Assembly: GCA_016866975.1 (NCBI GenBank)
Contig: VGKP01000006.1
Coordinates: 1 to 44,665, forward strand
Origin: Candidatus Pacearchaeota archaeon
Lineage (GTDB): Archaea; Nanobdellota; Nanobdellia; Pacearchaeales; GW2011-AR1
Reading direction: 5' to 3'
DNA: 44,665 nucleotides
Position numbers and translations under genes: made by a program. This document shows positions 19,590 through 29,396 of the stretch, piece by piece. The notes beneath the pieces were generated by a model. That model made no database searches, was not told the DNA's origin, and worked only from the letters and a program-made list of their open reading frames with translations. The first letter of the stretch is position 1, and every line of letters begins with the position of its first letter.

Positions 19590-20156
19590 ATGGTATCTCG
19601 GGAAAGCGCTATGCAACTATTGCACGAACATGTGCAGTCTCAGTCGTTAAGAACGCACTGCCTTGCTGTAGCATATGCTATGGAAGCTTATGCAGATTAC
19701 TTTCAAGAAGATAGGGACTTATGGTTCATTACTGGTCTGTTGCACGATTTTGACTATGAGGAATTTCCCACGGCAGAACATCATCCATTTGAAGGGGTCA
19801 AGATACTTAGGGAAAAAGGATATCCTGCAGAGACTATCGATGCTATTTTAGGTCATGCAGAATACTCCGGTGTCAAAAGGACATCAAATATGGCCAAATC
19901 ATTGTTTGCAGTAGATGAGTTGTCAGGATTCATTCTTGCCCTTGCAAAGGTCAGGCCAGGAAATTTTGAAGGAATGTCAGCAGATTCTGTGAAGAAGGCC
20001 TTGAAGAAAAAAGGATTTGCCGAGGCAATTAGCAGGGAAGATGTTGCAAAAGGGATAAAAGAACTCAATATACCTGAAAATCTCCATTATGAGAGAGTTA
20101 TTAATGCCCTTAGAGATCATTCTAAGGAGCTGACCTTTTCTTCAAAATATATATAA
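19590..20156 (+). CDS. HD-domain hydrolase
   Basis: LRTHCLAVAYAMEAYA...WFITGLLHDFDYEEFPTAEHHPFEGVKIL...ILGHAEYSG. Confidence 0.9.
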   Translation: MVSRESAMQLLHEHVQSQSLRTHCLAVAYAMEAYADYFQEDRDLWFITGLLHDFDYEEFPTAEHHPFEGVKILREKGYPAETIDAILGHAEYSGVKRTSNMAKSLFAVDELSGFILALAKVRPGNFEGMSADSVKKALKKKGFAEAISREDVAKGIKELNIPENLHYERVINALRDHSKELTFSSKYI

Positions 20157-20178
20157 ATGCCCTTTTTCTCCTCGTATT

Positions 20179-21741
20179 ATGGGAAGACAAGATGAATTGC
20201 TTAAAGAGCGCTTGAGGAAAATAGATGAGCTTAGGAAGAAAGGGATAAACCCTTATCCATATAGTTATGACAAGAAAGATTCTTCAGCCCAGCTTCAGAA
20301 AGAGCATGAGAAATTAAAGCCAGAACAGCATTCAAAATCGACAGCAAAAATTGCTGGCCGCCTCATGTCTTTTCGCGATATGGGTAAAATAGCATTCGGC
20401 TCAATTCAGGATGAAACGGGAAAAATACAAATAGTATTGCAAGAGCCAGATACCTCTGAGAAGGTCTCAGAATTTTTTAAGAAATATATTGATCTTGGAG
20501 ACTTTGTAGGAATAGAGGGCACAGTTTTCAGGACAAAGCGGGGAGAACTTTCAATATTAGCAAAGAAAGCAGACATTCTCTCAAAATCTCTTCAAGCTCT
20601 TCCAGACAAATGGCACGGGTTGGAAGACAAAGAAGAAAGATACAGAAAGCGTCATCTGGATTTGATAATGTCTCCCGAAGTAAAGCAAGTTTTAGACAAA
20701 AGGGAAAAAATACTTGACGCAATCCGCGAATTCTTGAAAAGCAAAGGCTTCAATGAAGTAGACACACCTTATCTCCAGGCAGTATACGGCGGCGCAGCAG
20801 CAAGGCCTTTCAAAACACATCTGAACGCTTTAGACATCGATTTATATCTGGCTATTTCTCCAGAGCTTTATCTAAAAAGGCTTATTATCGGTGGCTACGA
20901 AAAAGTTTTTACAATTGCCCACAATTTCAGAAATGAAGGAATTGATCGCTGGCACAATCCAGAGTTTACAATGATGGAAATATATCAAGCCTATGCGGAT
21001 TACAACGACATGATGGAACTTATGGAAGACTTATATGTTTGCGCAGCAAAGAAAGTAAATGGCTCTACAAAAATTAATTTCAGAGGCAAGGATATAGATT
21101 TCAAGAAGCCTTGGGCGAGAATGACTATGGCTGAAGCGATCAAAAAATATGCAAAAATAGATGTAGAAAAAATGTCTGCTAAAGAGTTATTCGATGTAAT
21201 AGAAGAGCACAAAGTCGAGAAAAAAGGAAATACATGGGGCTGGGCAGTGCAATCTCTTTTTGAGCATTTTTGCGAGTCTCATTTAGAACAGCCGACATTC
21301 ATCATAGACCATCCGCTTGAGACAACTCCTCTTTGCAAGCTTCACAGAAATGACAAGCTCTGCCGCCTGATAGAAAGATTTGAGCCATTTTGCATGGGCG
21401 CAGAACTTGGGAATGCATATTCAGAGCTAAACGATCCAGTCATGCAGAAGAAACTTCTAGAAGAACAGCAGGCAATGCTCAAGAAAGGAAATGAAGAAGC
21501 AAATCCATATGATGAAGATTTTGTAAATGCGCTTGAAGTAGGCATGCCTCCGACGGGCGGAATTGGCATAGGTATAGACAGAATGGTTATGCTTCTTACA
21601 GGGCAGGATTCAATCCGCGATGTTTTGTTATTTCCCTTTATGCGCCCCGAAACAAAGCCAGAATCTAAGCTTGAAGTAAAAGCAGGGCAGAAAAAAGAGA
21701 CAAGGGGAGGTAAAAATGACCGATCTGATAATAAAAAGTAA
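20179..21741 (+). CDS. lysS: Lysyl-tRNA synthetase, class II
   Basis: Full-length class II LysRS: OB domain, VDTPYLQAVYGGAAARPFKTHLNALDIDLYLAISPELYLKRLIIGGYEKVFTIAHNFRNEGIDRWHNPEFTMMEIYQAYADY, GMPPTGGIGIGIDRMVMLLT. Confidence 0.97.
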   Translation: MGRQDELLKERLRKIDELRKKGINPYPYSYDKKDSSAQLQKEHEKLKPEQHSKSTAKIAGRLMSFRDMGKIAFGSIQDETGKIQIVLQEPDTSEKVSEFFKKYIDLGDFVGIEGTVFRTKRGELSILAKKADILSKSLQALPDKWHGLEDKEERYRKRHLDLIMSPEVKQVLDKREKILDAIREFLKSKGFNEVDTPYLQAVYGGAAARPFKTHLNALDIDLYLAISPELYLKRLIIGGYEKVFTIAHNFRNEGIDRWHNPEFTMMEIYQAYADYNDMMELMEDLYVCAAKKVNGSTKINFRGKDIDFKKPWARMTMAEAIKKYAKIDVEKMSAKELFDVIEEHKVEKKGNTWGWAVQSLFEHFCESHLEQPTFIIDHPLETTPLCKLHRNDKLCRLIERFEPFCMGAELGNAYSELNDPVMQKKLLEEQQAMLKKGNEEANPYDEDFVNALEVGMPPTGGIGIGIDRMVMLLTGQDSIRDVLLFPFMRPETKPESKLEVKAGQKKETRGGKNDRSDNKK

Positions 21742-21883
21742 GATTAAAGCCGCTGTTCCAGAAATGAGCGTAGCAGGAGAGGTAGCAGAAGCCTTGGATA
21801 AGAAGGTCAAGGAAATTTTGGAAGCTGCAGCCCAACGTGCAAAAGCAAACGGCAGAAGAACTTTGCAAGCAAGAGATATTTAG
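21716..21883 (+). CDS. Short histone-fold-like protein (archaeal histone/DUF1931-like)
   Basis: 55-aa ORF MTDLIIKSKIKAAVPEMSVAGEVAEALDKKVKEILEAAAQRAKANGRRTLQARDI*; C-terminal A..NGRRTLQARDI matches the histone-fold end; overlaps lysS 3' end by 26 nt; below ORF-track cutoff. Confidence 0.72.
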   Translation: MTDLIIKSKIKAAVPEMSVAGEVAEALDKKVKEILEAAAQRAKANGRRTLQARDI

Positions 21884-21914
21884 GACTTTTATTGGGAGAT
21901 ATTTAATTAAAAAC

Positions 21915-22070
21915 ATGAGAAAGAAGTTTCCAACATTTGCGTTCTTGGTTCTTATAATTGGAATCATATGGCTATTCTCAGAACTAGGCGTAATTTCGGC
22001 AAATATCCCTTGGCTGCCAATCATAGTGATAATTCTGTCCCTTGGCTGGATAATTAATCATAATACTTGA
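21915..22070 (+). CDS. Small membrane protein
   Basis: 51 aa from ATG 21915: MRKKFPTFAFLVLIIGIIWLFSELGVISANIPWLPIIVIILSLGWIINHNT. Confidence 0.6.
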   Translation: MRKKFPTFAFLVLIIGIIWLFSELGVISANIPWLPIIVIILSLGWIINHNT

Positions 22071-22128
22071 TAATGTTTTTTACTACATTCAAAGGAAAAA
22101 CGATATTTATATAACACTCAGTTAATGA

Positions 22129-22598
22129 ATGTTTATGGAGGGACCAAGATATTACGTATATTTGCGTTTCTATCTAGACTCAACCAAGAATCCCAATGGA
22201 TTCCCAATAGGGGAGAGACAATACAATAAAGAATTAATTCTACATCAAAAAATATCTCTTCCTCATCAAAAAGACCCATTTTTTAAGGACATGCCTGAAG
22301 CGATAGTAGAATCGATTTCACCAAGTATCTTGATTGGTGAGCCTCAGAAACTTCACGCACCGATATTTCTTCCTAAAGGTAGGGAAGATCTAGGGTAATT
22401 GTTGGAGGAATTTTTAGATGGTATACTCGTGAAGAGCAGAATATCTCTCAGGAAGACTTGCCTTTAGGATATACTTTTGCACAAGCTTTTTATGGCAATA
22501 GAATCATTCCGCCTCCTAGAGATTATCTTGGGATGGTCAGCTCTGCAAGAAACAATTTGTCATTAAATAAGAAAATTACTGGCATTTCTTCCAAATAG
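22129..22598 (+). pseudogene. Frameshifted hypothetical protein
   Basis: 89-aa ORF ends at 22398, but a different frame stays open across that point (RVIVGGIFRWYTREEQNISQEDLPLGYTFAQAFYGNRIIPPPRDYLGMVSSARNNLSLNKK...) to a stop at 22598. Confidence 0.55.
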
Positions 22599-23358
22599 GA
22601 TTTGTCACGCTTCTGTTTGTAATCGAATCAACTGCAACAAGACCCAATTTGGATACCTTGCCAAGACCCTTAATTGAGAGTGGATACTCGCTTGATTCGC
22701 CCAAGGCGGGAACGTTTGATGTCGCAGTCTTTATTTCTTTTCCATTTACATCATTTACAGTAAATATAAGCGAGATATTCTCACCTTGGCCTCTATCTCT
22801 CCTGACTCTAGCAACATTTGTAGAACAGGAAAACTCGCTTATCTCAAAATAATATGAAGTAAATTTAGGCAATCTGACTTCGCTTAAGTCAGTCTCTTTC
22901 GTTACTATTGCAAATAGATTTTGCATACAATTAATGTAAAGGAAACTAAGGTTGCTCTTCATATTGCCTTCACAATTAAAATAATTATAAGAATTATTCA
23001 GCATTCTAAATGAAGAATTTCTCTCTCCGTTGAATATCTCTTTCAGTGTCTGCCTGTCATTCTCATTCATAGAATCTACATATTCTTTTTCACATGAATT
23101 CTTGCATGAAGCATCGAAGAACCTTTGCAGCTGTCCATAATCATTGTATTGTGTTTCAGTTGGGCAGAGAGAATTGCAGTAGATATACTTATGATATCCT
23201 GCTTCGACTCTCTGTATTCTCCAACTGTCTTCAAATACTATAAACAGTTGGAATATTATTGCAGCAATCACTCCCAGTGCAATTACAATATATATCAGAA
23301 ACAGCCATCTTGGAGTTCTCTTAGATTTTTTCCATGTCTCTTTTTCCGTCGGAATCAT
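22576..23358 (-). CDS. Membrane-anchored extracellular protein, unknown
   Basis: 260 aa; N-terminal TM WLFLIYIVIALGVIAAIIFQLFIVF then Cys-containing exterior domain. Confidence 0.7.
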   Translation of the reverse strand: MIPTEKETWKKSKRTPRWLFLIYIVIALGVIAAIIFQLFIVFEDSWRIQRVEAGYHKYIYCNSLCPTETQYNDYGQLQRFFDASCKNSCEKEYVDSMNENDRQTLKEIFNGERNSSFRMLNNSYNYFNCEGNMKSNLSFLYINCMQNLFAIVTKETDLSEVRLPKFTSYYFEISEFSCSTNVARVRRDRGQGENISLIFTVNDVNGKEIKTATSNVPALGESSEYPLSIKGLGKVSKLGLVAVDSITNRSVTNPIWKKCQ

Positions 23359-23410
23359 AAATTACATTAAGAAATAAAACTATTTAAATCCTTTTTAACA
23401 TGGAAGTTCT

Positions 23411-23809
23411 ATGTCAAATAAATCAAAGGGGTCGAATGCTGAGCGCGAATTAGTTAAAATGTTTACAGAGCACGGTTGGCGCGCCCTCCGTGTTGCAGGT
23501 TCAGGAGTAAATGACGATTCTCCCTGCGACATTATAGTTGGGAAAGTCGGCAAGAAAGGTTATGCTATTGAAGCAAAGTCAAGCAAGAAAAATCGCATCT
23601 ATATCACAAAATCTCAGATAGAAGATTTTGTTAAATTTTCATTGATGCTTGGTCTTCAGCCAGCCCTAGCAATCAGGTTTAACTATAAAGGCTGGCATTT
23701 CATCCCTCCAGAACATCTCGAGGATACTGGCAATAATTGGGTAATCAGCATGGAAAAAGCAGAGACAAAAGGCCTAAGATTCAGCCAATTTTTTGAAGGT
23801 AGCACTTAA
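23411..23809 (+). CDS. hjc: Holliday junction resolvase Hjc
   Basis: KGSNAERELVKMFTEHGWRALRVAGSGVNDDSPCDIIVGKVGKKGYAIEAKSSKKNRIYI: E, D and ExK catalytic residues present. Confidence 0.95.
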   Translation: MSNKSKGSNAERELVKMFTEHGWRALRVAGSGVNDDSPCDIIVGKVGKKGYAIEAKSSKKNRIYITKSQIEDFVKFSLMLGLQPALAIRFNYKGWHFIPPEHLEDTGNNWVISMEKAETKGLRFSQFFEGST

Positions 23810-23855
23810 TTTAAAATAAAATTTAGTAAACAAAAGGCATCATCTGAAATCAATA

Positions 23856-26240
23856 TTAGGGCTTCACAGGATTAGGTATGGATATAACTTCGCCTTTTAT
23901 CTGTGAAGCACTCACTACTAGGTTGCAGGCATTAGGGTCAGGTTCATTATCATACGCATCGCTGCATTTTATATGATAGACTGCATTGTCCTTCCATTCA
24001 GCAAGATGGCTCTCAAGCTCTTCTATAGGGGAATGTATCATCTCAATCCCTTCCACAAACCTGTAGTTGCAAGAGGTAAGTGAATATACACATTGAGCAT
24101 CTTCATCAGTGACTACTTTCAATGCCTCTGTATTGAATCTATATGCCCTCGTTATCTTTGGAGGCTGCTTATCTACAATTATGGTAAATGCCGCGCTAGT
24201 CTTTGCAAGGTTGCCTCCTGCATCTATACATCTTATGGAATAATTATAATTGCCACTTATTAATCCAAGGGTCTGCTTGTGGGATATTCCTCCAGTCTCA
24301 AACATTTTTATGTACTCTTTTTGCCCAGAGGGAGCAAATGAACACACAGATTTCCCATCTTCAGCACCGTTAGTGGTAGTTACAACAATATCTACTTTTA
24401 CAGTATCTGTGCTTCCCGAGATTGTTCCATTAGGACCGACAGAGAATATATCCAAGGGCCGACTACCTTTTAACACAAGCTCTTTGCTTGCGACATTTAC
24501 ATTGCCTGCAATATCCTTGCACCTGAAGAAGAAAGAGTTGTCTTCTCTGTCCTTTACTCCAGTCAAATTGCCTTTACATATATATTGTAGGTCAGCATTT
24601 ATCTCAATGCTCTCATTAGAACACTGCATGACATTTTCCATTGTCTCATAGTTTTTGCTTTGAATGCTCCACTTGCACTGCGCAGGTTCATTGATATATG
24701 ATTCTATAGGCACAATATCTTTCCTGTATTGCACAAAACTTCCAGATGGTATAGAAAACTCCTCAATCAAAGGAGGGGTTGTATCTGGCCCCTTATCCAC
24801 GCAGAAACTAACTGCATAAGCATCAGCATTATAGTTTCCATTGGCATCCTGGCATCTGATATACATACTTATTGTCCCATCATTCCTCAACGTAGGTGAT
24901 GCAACATCTTTAGAATTATCCGGTGCAGGCAATCTCATTTTCTGTGTGTGATTGTATGCAAAATAATTACTTTCCCCAACATAATATTGCATGTCTGAGA
25001 AAGGAGTGGTAGCATTGAAGTCTATCTTGCACTGCGCAGGCTCATCAGTAGTTATTCCAAATTTTAATGGAGTATAAGCAGGCAAGCAACCTGAATTTGA
25101 GGTTATTTTAATTCCTATTGCAGGAGGACGAACACTTGTATCAGTTACATACTTTAGTTCTCCAGGAGACAATACATCTTTCCAAGGGCTTATCATAGGG
25201 CTTCTTGCGTCATTAACACTCTTATACACGCATTGTGGCACAGTAGAATCTTTGTTTACAAGATCACATGCCTGTCCCAATGACTTACATCTATATTCGG
25301 TGCACGGTCGGCTAGGATCTTTATTGCAATCTTCACATTTCTTCCCCCCAAGTGGAGGTTCCCATGGTAAGCACTCGAACCTTACCAGTTTTTTCTCTTC
25401 TTTTTTATACATCAAGAAAAATACTGCTGCCGCTATCCCTATTCCAGTCACAAACCCAAATTGAGTGGCGGAAAGTCCGATTTTATTTGCAAATGAACCA
25501 ACACCCCATGAAGTATATTTTGCCTCTGTTGCTAGCCCATAAAGCAACCTCCCTCCTATTATCCCCGCCATCGCGGCGGCAGATAAAGAATTTGTAAGTT
25601 CTTTATCCAGTCCTGCAATCTCTCCCACAAGCTTTATGATGCCTACTGCCGTTGTTGCCCACAATACACCAGTCAATAAATGAGCACCCATCCCGGAAAA
25701 TTCGATATCAGTAAATGGTATCTTTTGTTTATGTGTTCCAGATAGAGTCCCTCCCTGTGATGCTACGCTTTGCTGAATATCTTTGAATTCTTTAGTATTG
25801 ATAGTGATTTCTTCTCCATTTGCAATTATCTTACCACCTTTTCCATCAGCTCCAGGAGGAATTATACTTTGGACATCAGAATAAGGTTTACCTCTAATTT
25901 CAACGCTTGCACCTTTCACGATTATTCCTTTTTGTCTAAGATAAAGAGAATTTGTTCCAGTAGGATTAGGCGTCTTAGTACCTCCCCAAAATTTTTTCTG
26001 TTCAGGCAGTTTTATCTTTGAACTTAAATCTGGAGAGACTGGTGGGGCTGGAAGAGGTGATGGATCAGGGAGATCTATCCCTGTACTTAGACCTGGAGAT
26101 CCCGATGGAGAGTGAGATGTTGCATAAACATTCTGAGCCTGTCCTATCACAAAAGATATTGCAAAAACTGCACAAATTAAGATAAAAACTTGTCCAGAAA
26201 CCACAGATAAGACTCCCTTCCTTCCACTTCTTTTTTGCAT
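23856..26240 (-). CDS. Large Cys-rich surface protein, equivalent to the C-terminal part of the 1273-aa protein at 29393-33214
   Basis: 794 aa; shares F.C.PW.PPLGG..C..C....PCT...C.SLGQ.C.L.N, DEPAQCK repeats and FCV.QGPDTTPP with the 1273-aa protein. Confidence 0.8.
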   Translation of the reverse strand: MQKRSGRKGVLSVVSGQVFILICAVFAISFVIGQAQNVYATSHSPSGSPGLSTGIDLPDPSPLPAPPVSPDLSSKIKLPEQKKFWGGTKTPNPTGTNSLYLRQKGIIVKGASVEIRGKPYSDVQSIIPPGADGKGGKIIANGEEITINTKEFKDIQQSVASQGGTLSGTHKQKIPFTDIEFSGMGAHLLTGVLWATTAVGIIKLVGEIAGLDKELTNSLSAAAMAGIIGGRLLYGLATEAKYTSWGVGSFANKIGLSATQFGFVTGIGIAAAVFFLMYKKEEKKLVRFECLPWEPPLGGKKCEDCNKDPSRPCTEYRCKSLGQACDLVNKDSTVPQCVYKSVNDARSPMISPWKDVLSPGELKYVTDTSVRPPAIGIKITSNSGCLPAYTPLKFGITTDEPAQCKIDFNATTPFSDMQYYVGESNYFAYNHTQKMRLPAPDNSKDVASPTLRNDGTISMYIRCQDANGNYNADAYAVSFCVDKGPDTTPPLIEEFSIPSGSFVQYRKDIVPIESYINEPAQCKWSIQSKNYETMENVMQCSNESIEINADLQYICKGNLTGVKDREDNSFFFRCKDIAGNVNVASKELVLKGSRPLDIFSVGPNGTISGSTDTVKVDIVVTTTNGAEDGKSVCSFAPSGQKEYIKMFETGGISHKQTLGLISGNYNYSIRCIDAGGNLAKTSAAFTIIVDKQPPKITRAYRFNTEALKVVTDEDAQCVYSLTSCNYRFVEGIEMIHSPIEELESHLAEWKDNAVYHIKCSDAYDNEPDPNACNLVVSASQIKGEVISIPNPVKP

Positions 26241-26281
26241 ATCGTAGCGATGCCCTCCTAGTTTATAAATCTTCTCAGATT

Positions 26282-27091
26282 CTACTTGCTTTCATAGACT
26301 TCAAAAGGCGCTTCACCAAGAAACAATACTCTCGGTTCTGGTTTGGGGGGCGGAGAATAAGTTACCGCGCTCTTTCCAAAACTGAACCATGGTTTTGGTT
26401 GATTTATAATGAGAGTCGCCCTATTATCTTTTTCTTTACCATATACTACCAAGGAATATTTTCCTGAGAACTGCAATTTTTTAACTTCTACTTCTATGTC
26501 ATCTTCTGGCTCTGAAGATTCTATCATAGTATCTAATTTAATATTACCCTCTGCATCCAATATTTTCACAAAAAACTTCTGGAAACTTTTATCTTCAAAA
26601 GAATAACCTATTCGAAACGGCTTACCTTGAGGGAATCTTGCATTATTTGCTGGCCTCAAGCCAACATATTCTTCAGGATAATCTGCACCATCTCCATTTT
26701 TATCGATAGTATGCTCATAATATAAAATAGCAACTCTTCCTACATCAGGAAGCCTTAATACTTTCATGAATGGATCAGACGCATATACTTCTGCAGAGGT
26801 ATTAGCAGATACATTAGAGTCATTTGAAGATTGTGGCTGATTAATCATCTGCTGAGTCTGCTTTCCCTGTTGAAGTACCGCTCCAGATTGAAGAAGTGCC
26901 GAAGCCAATCCAAGTCCTGCAGCCGCCTGGGGAGAAAGGCTACTGTTATACAATGCATTTCCGCCCGCAATACCTCCCAATGCAAAAGTCCCTTCAGGGG
27001 TAGCACATCCAGAGGACAATAATACTGCTAGTGCTCCAGAAGAAACCATAATCGAGGACTTTTCTCTAAATCTCTCAATCAAATCCATCAT
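26282..27091 (-). CDS. Putative lipoprotein
   Basis: 269 aa; lipobox-like ALAVLLSSGCATPEG; followed by Gly/Ala hydrophobic segment and beta-rich domain. Confidence 0.65.
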   Translation of the reverse strand: MMDLIERFREKSSIMVSSGALAVLLSSGCATPEGTFALGGIAGGNALYNSSLSPQAAAGLGLASALLQSGAVLQQGKQTQQMINQPQSSNDSNVSANTSAEVYASDPFMKVLRLPDVGRVAILYYEHTIDKNGDGADYPEEYVGLRPANNARFPQGKPFRIGYSFEDKSFQKFFVKILDAEGNIKLDTMIESSEPEDDIEVEVKKLQFSGKYSLVVYGKEKDNRATLIINQPKPWFSFGKSAVTYSPPPKPEPRVLFLGEAPFEVYESK

Positions 27092-27126
27092 CTTTGAAGA
27101 ATATCTGAATATAAAAGCATTTCTAT

Positions 27127-28623
27127 TTATCGAGTTATTTTAAATCCTTCTTTGAATCCCTTATCTCCAACCCAATTTACCTTGGGACCACAATCACCTA
27201 ATGCCGTGCAGACCTCAGATCTCTGTCTCTGCCAAGTCTCTGCCAGGCATTCACATCCGCTCTTGCAAGTCTTTCCACCAAATACTCCTTTCTCGTAAGT
27301 TACTTGGCAGACTGCATTTGCTTGTGAGCATACATTCAACGCATCACTTCCTTCCCAGAATTTCAGTCCAGGAGAATTTCTAGGCACACACGCCCCATCC
27401 GTGGAATTTCCAAATGCTATTCCTGGCTTCCAGATGCAGTCTCTTATATCTATATTTTGACAATCTTGTTTCTCAGTTTGAGTTATACAGTCTTGCCATC
27501 TGTTGACCTTACACGCTGCTTGTAGAAAAGGTCCTGTAGACGTCTGAATACTGTCTTCTATGCATTCTTGTTGCCTAAAATCATCACATTGCTCAACAAT
27601 CTCTTCTCCATTAATGCACAAGTGTTTCGTGAACCTGCTCCCTACAGAATTACTTCCTTGATTTATTGTGCCTTTGTCAGATGAAATGCACCAAGATTCA
27701 CCATGTTTTCTGGGACCTTTAGATGTAGAAGCACAGTTCAAGTCAGCACATACATATGATAATCCGGTGTTCTTTTTAGATTGCCTGCAATAGCTTCCGG
27801 ATAGATAGTTGCAGTTTCCACAGCTTACCGAATTGCTGTTTGGTGATCCTGGATTACAAGACTCTGACTTTGTCTTCACATTTGTCCAATATTCAGGATT
27901 GTTTGCTTTTGAAGAGTCATAAATGTTTGCAGGATTTCCACAGGTGTCAAGGAAGTATACTTCATCTTTTCCAGGGGCGCAAGTAGTCTTTGTCGATTGG
28001 CCGCAATTTGTTCCAAGAGTAGGCGCCGAGCATAATAAATTCTTGAAGAATTGTCCTTTTACAGATGACCCATTCACTCCCGCCCCACATTCCTCTCTAG
28101 TTGTGAATTTACATGTTCTTGTGAACTCTAAATCATATACACATGCGCCTCTATCTTGGTTCTGCACCGAAAGTATGCATTGCTCCTCACTGGCTATGTT
28201 TTTCTTGAAGTTTGTTTGCAAGCCATATAATGAAGAGAGCCTTTTGCACCTCACTAAAGAAACAAATGCTGCTTGGTCTCCTAGAACACAACATCCAGCA
28301 TTGCACTGAGGCGGAGCAGACTCATTCCATACTCCTCCTGCAACATTGCACGCAAGTTTAGGAGTATTATCAGTACAAATACCTTCTTTTCCATCATAAC
28401 ATGTACCTAGCCTGCAGAAACTTGTCGAGTCGCATGCTGTAGGAGCTTGTGCAGATCCGGCAGCGCATTCACTTGCAGCCACATTTTGGCAATAGAGATT
28501 ATTTTTTGTCTTTTCACAGCACACAGTAGGCTCTACTGCGCTTACAATTCCAATTAGACCAAAGCAGACTGCTATTGCCAATATCATCATTATCTTATTC
28601 ATATTCCATATCCCGGAGGCCAT
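27127..28623 (-). CDS. Cys-rich secreted protein, equivalent to the N-terminal part of the 1273-aa protein
   Basis: 498 aa; shared motifs GTC.D...G.C, C..GCC.L, CGNPANIYD/CGNKENIYD, CGNC..L.GS.C, GESWC/GERWC, C..LGDCG..VN.LGD. Confidence 0.8.
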   Translation of the reverse strand: MASGIWNMNKIMMILAIAVCFGLIGIVSAVEPTVCCEKTKNNLYCQNVAASECAAGSAQAPTACDSTSFCRLGTCYDGKEGICTDNTPKLACNVAGGVWNESAPPQCNAGCCVLGDQAAFVSLVRCKRLSSLYGLQTNFKKNIASEEQCILSVQNQDRGACVYDLEFTRTCKFTTREECGAGVNGSSVKGQFFKNLLCSAPTLGTNCGQSTKTTCAPGKDEVYFLDTCGNPANIYDSSKANNPEYWTNVKTKSESCNPGSPNSNSVSCGNCNYLSGSYCRQSKKNTGLSYVCADLNCASTSKGPRKHGESWCISSDKGTINQGSNSVGSRFTKHLCINGEEIVEQCDDFRQQECIEDSIQTSTGPFLQAACKVNRWQDCITQTEKQDCQNIDIRDCIWKPGIAFGNSTDGACVPRNSPGLKFWEGSDALNVCSQANAVCQVTYEKGVFGGKTCKSGCECLAETWQRQRSEVCTALGDCGPKVNWVGDKGFKEGFKITR

Positions 28624-29396
28624 ACCAAGCTTCTTGAAGCAAACTGGAACCTCTCATTAGACGTCAAACTTGATACTCTATATATCTTTATACCGTTAGG
28701 AATTTTAATCTTTTCTATCTTAAGGTTCGGATAGGCATTTATGAAATCAGTTGTTTCAGAATCTCCAAATGTCGATTCATAATTGACTATGCTCTCCCCT
28801 ATGATTAATAGTTCATAAGCTTCGCTCTTTATAGAAAGGTCAAATCTGTCGAAGCTCTGCGTTCCTTCTTTTCTGATAGTCAATGGAGACACAATAGCTA
28901 CCGCTATCTTTCCAGGAACAATATCTATAGATGTTTTTGAACTAGAACTGGATACTTCATATCCTCTTTTTCTATATTCATTGATCAGGGAATCTAGACA
29001 AGACTTTGATTTCTCAGAGGTCCTTTCAGCAAGCTCTCTCTCCACTTGGGATTTTATCATTGGCTTCTGGACAGTACATGTCTTGTAGTTCTCAGAAGTA
29101 TAGCATAGGTAAGATATCTTATCTCCCTCATATTCAACACTGCTTTCAGGTATGATAGCACCTCCCTGTTTTAACTGCGTGGATAATGTAGAAGTTATAT
29201 GGGGCTCAATACAGGAGGTGAGATAGCTATGGGGTGACAACGCTTCCCCTCCTATTATAGAAAGCGACCCTCTGTTCAACATAAGCAATATTACTGCTAT
29301 GACAACAAGGATTGCGATGATGATAATTATCGCCATTTGCCCTCTTTTCTGCATCACCAAAAAAGTACAGTCTTGTTTATAAGTGTTCCGTTTCAT
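28599..29396 (-). CDS. Pilin-like protein with class III-type signal peptide (paralogue of 33211-33978)
   Basis: MQKRGQMAIIIIIAILVVIAVILLML; KRGQ processing-type motif; conserved C..........QGG...P.......V.YLC. Confidence 0.72.
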   Translation of the reverse strand: MKRNTYKQDCTFLVMQKRGQMAIIIIIAILVVIAVILLMLNRGSLSIIGGEALSPHSYLTSCIEPHITSTLSTQLKQGGAIIPESSVEYEGDKISYLCYTSENYKTCTVQKPMIKSQVERELAERTSEKSKSCLDSLINEYRKRGYEVSSSSSKTSIDIVPGKIAVAIVSPLTIRKEGTQSFDRFDLSIKSEAYELLIIGESIVNYESTFGDSETTDFINAYPNLKIEKIKIPNGIKIYRVSSLTSNERFQFASRSLVWPPGYGI

